Assembly (NCBI GenBank): GCA_036584525.1 | Contig: JAZHDG010000023.1 | Location: 1 to 6,019, forward strand | Length of the DNA: 6,019 bases | Direction: 5' to 3' | Source of the DNA: UBA6181 sp016934015 | GTDB lineage: Bacteria; Bacillota_I; Bacilli_A; Acholeplasmatales; Acholeplasmataceae | Part shown: positions 4,975 through 6,019 of the stretch, piece after piece | How the letters are laid out: each line of letters opens with the position of its first letter | Numbering within the stretch: position 1 is the stretch's first letter | Translations under genes and position numbers: made by a program | The notes under the pieces: model-generated | What the model was told of the DNA's origin: nothing | What the model saw: the letters and a program-made list of their open reading frames with translations, nothing else | The model's database searches: none

Positions 4975-6019
4975 ATGAAACGCATTTTATCATTTCTCAA
5001 GCCATATAAATGGGGAGTTTTCCTCGTTTTTATTTTGGTAGCATCACGGGCAGTTCTAGATTTATTACTCCCAATGATTTTAGGTCGACTCGTCGATGAA
5101 GGAATTGGATTTGGCAGTCAAGTTGTTGAACCTAATTTAGCGAAAGTATACCAGTTTTCATTATTAATGTTCATCATTACTGTAATTAGTATTGGTGTTA
5201 CGATTTTTTCTGGATACATGGAATCAAAAATTTCAGCATCATTCGCCGTTGATTTAAGAAAAGCAGTTTATCACAAAATCGAACAATTTTCGATGCGAGA
5301 AGTTAATCATTTTTCAACATCATCTTTAATTACAAGAACTACCAATGATATTCAACAACTTCAAAATTATGTGAATATGATGCTCCGGATGTTAATCTTA
5401 CAACCGTTTTTAGCCATAGGAGCCGTCACTTTTTCAATTTTACAACATCCAACATTATCGATGATTTTAATCGCATCCGTGACTGCACTCATTATTATGC
5501 TCGTCATTATTTTTGCCATCACATTACCGAAGTTTCAACTGGTTCAAAAACTTGTTGACCGGTTGAATTTAGTGACACGTGAAAACTTAACAGGATTAAG
5601 AGTTGTCAGAGCGTATAATACCCAAGAATTCCAAGCGAAGCGTATTGATGATGCATCAAAAGCTTCGATGGTTTTAAATGTATTTGTGAATCGTGTGATG
5701 GGCCTTATGTGGCCAATCATGAGTTTAATCATGGGATTCACATCATTAACTATCGTTTATTTTGGATCTAAATATTTTGTTGGAGTCGATGGTTTTGATC
5801 CAGGTTCACTGATGGCACTCATGCAATATGCCATGCGTGCTGTGATGAGTTTCATGTTTCTCACAATGATATTTATTATGATCCCAAGAGCGACAATATC
5901 AGCACGTCGTGTTAAAGAAGTATTAGAAGTGGATATTAAAATTGAAGATCCAGTGAACGCTGTAATTCTTCCTAACAACATGAAGGGTGAAATCAGATTT
6001 GAAGATGTTTGTTTCCAAT
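4975..6019 (+). CDS. ABC exporter subunit, membrane domain fused to ATPase (3'-truncated)
   Basis: The frame is open from the ATG at 4975 to the window end (348 codons, no stop), so the gene continues outside. The N-terminus MKRILSFLKPYK and six hydrophobic segments (about residues 14-36, 62-80, 139-157, 160-183, 243-263, 279-303) form a type I exporter membrane domain. Family motifs include FSTSSLITRTTNDIQQLQ (113-130), RENLTGLRVVRAY (202-214, intracellular coupling region) and SARRVKEVLE (309-318). GEIRFEDVCF (338-347) is the first strand of the nucleotide-binding domain; Walker A and later motifs lie beyond the window. The sequence strongly recalls the TM287/LmrC/YheI half of heterodimeric Bacillota multidrug exporters, so a partner half-transporter gene is expected next. 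It would move drugs, lipids or peptides out of the cell using ATP; the substrate is unknown. It probably forms an operon with the MarR gene 29 nt upstream. Confidence 0.9.
   Translation, partial: MKRILSFLKPYKWGVFLVFILVASRAVLDLLLPMILGRLVDEGIGFGSQVVEPNLAKVYQFSLLMFIITVISIGVTIFSGYMESKISASFAVDLRKAVYHKIEQFSMREVNHFSTSSLITRTTNDIQQLQNYVNMMLRMLILQPFLAIGAVTFSILQHPTLSMILIASVTALIIMLVIIFAITLPKFQLVQKLVDRLNLVTRENLTGLRVVRAYNTQEFQAKRIDDASKASMVLNVFVNRVMGLMWPIMSLIMGFTSLTIVYFGSKYFVGVDGFDPGSLMALMQYAMRAVMSFMFLTMIFIMIPRATISARRVKEVLEVDIKIEDPVNAVILPNNMKGEIRFEDVCFQ

Noticed and set aside
5544..5981. Two minus-strand open frames opposite the ABC exporter gene
   Set aside because: They are antisense to a well-supported membrane domain and show no family features. 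The true gene runs off the window end on the plus strand.

Overview
This is an AT-rich segment from a low-GC Bacillota/Mollicutes-type bacterium. The content and gene order best fit an Acholeplasma-like lineage, though that placement is inference. The basis is a single-chain class II glycyl-tRNA synthetase, strong Gram-positive ribosome binding sites (aaggag, aggagg), a vegetative sigma factor whose core closely resembles Bacillus SigA, and the dnaG-rpoD-trmK order. The code is the standard bacterial one. TGG encodes all 11 tryptophans in the readable proteins, no gene has an internal TGA, and TGA is the stop of three genes. This argues against the Mycoplasma/Spiroplasma code.

Layout, all on the + strand. 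Bases 1-785 hold the C-terminal 260 residues of glycyl-tRNA synthetase (glyS, cut by the window start). Bases 800-2545 hold DNA primase (dnaG). Bases 2548-3807 hold the primary sigma factor (rpoD/sigA), with a possible alternative ATG at 2542. Bases 3794-4417 hold tRNA adenine-22 N1-methyltransferase (trmK), overlapping the end of rpoD. These four genes are tightly packed, with gaps from +14 to -14 nt, and look like one housekeeping operon joining translation, replication priming and transcription initiation.

About 100 bases of non-coding DNA follow trmK (4418-4519). They carry a plausible sigma-A promoter, a 20-bp imperfect palindrome just downstream of it, and a strong Shine-Dalgarno. They lead into a second unit: a MarR-family regulator (4520-4945) and, 29 nt later, an ABC exporter subunit (from 4975, cut by the window end). 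A 10-bp part of the palindrome recurs in inverted orientation directly after the marR stop. The simplest reading is an autoregulated MarR-exporter operon.

No mobile element, CRISPR array, tRNA/rRNA gene or clearly new system was seen. The observations most worth checking are the candidate MarR operator, the strongly acidic segment and an extra insertion in RpoD, and the replacement of the usual gene after trmK by the MarR/ABC module.
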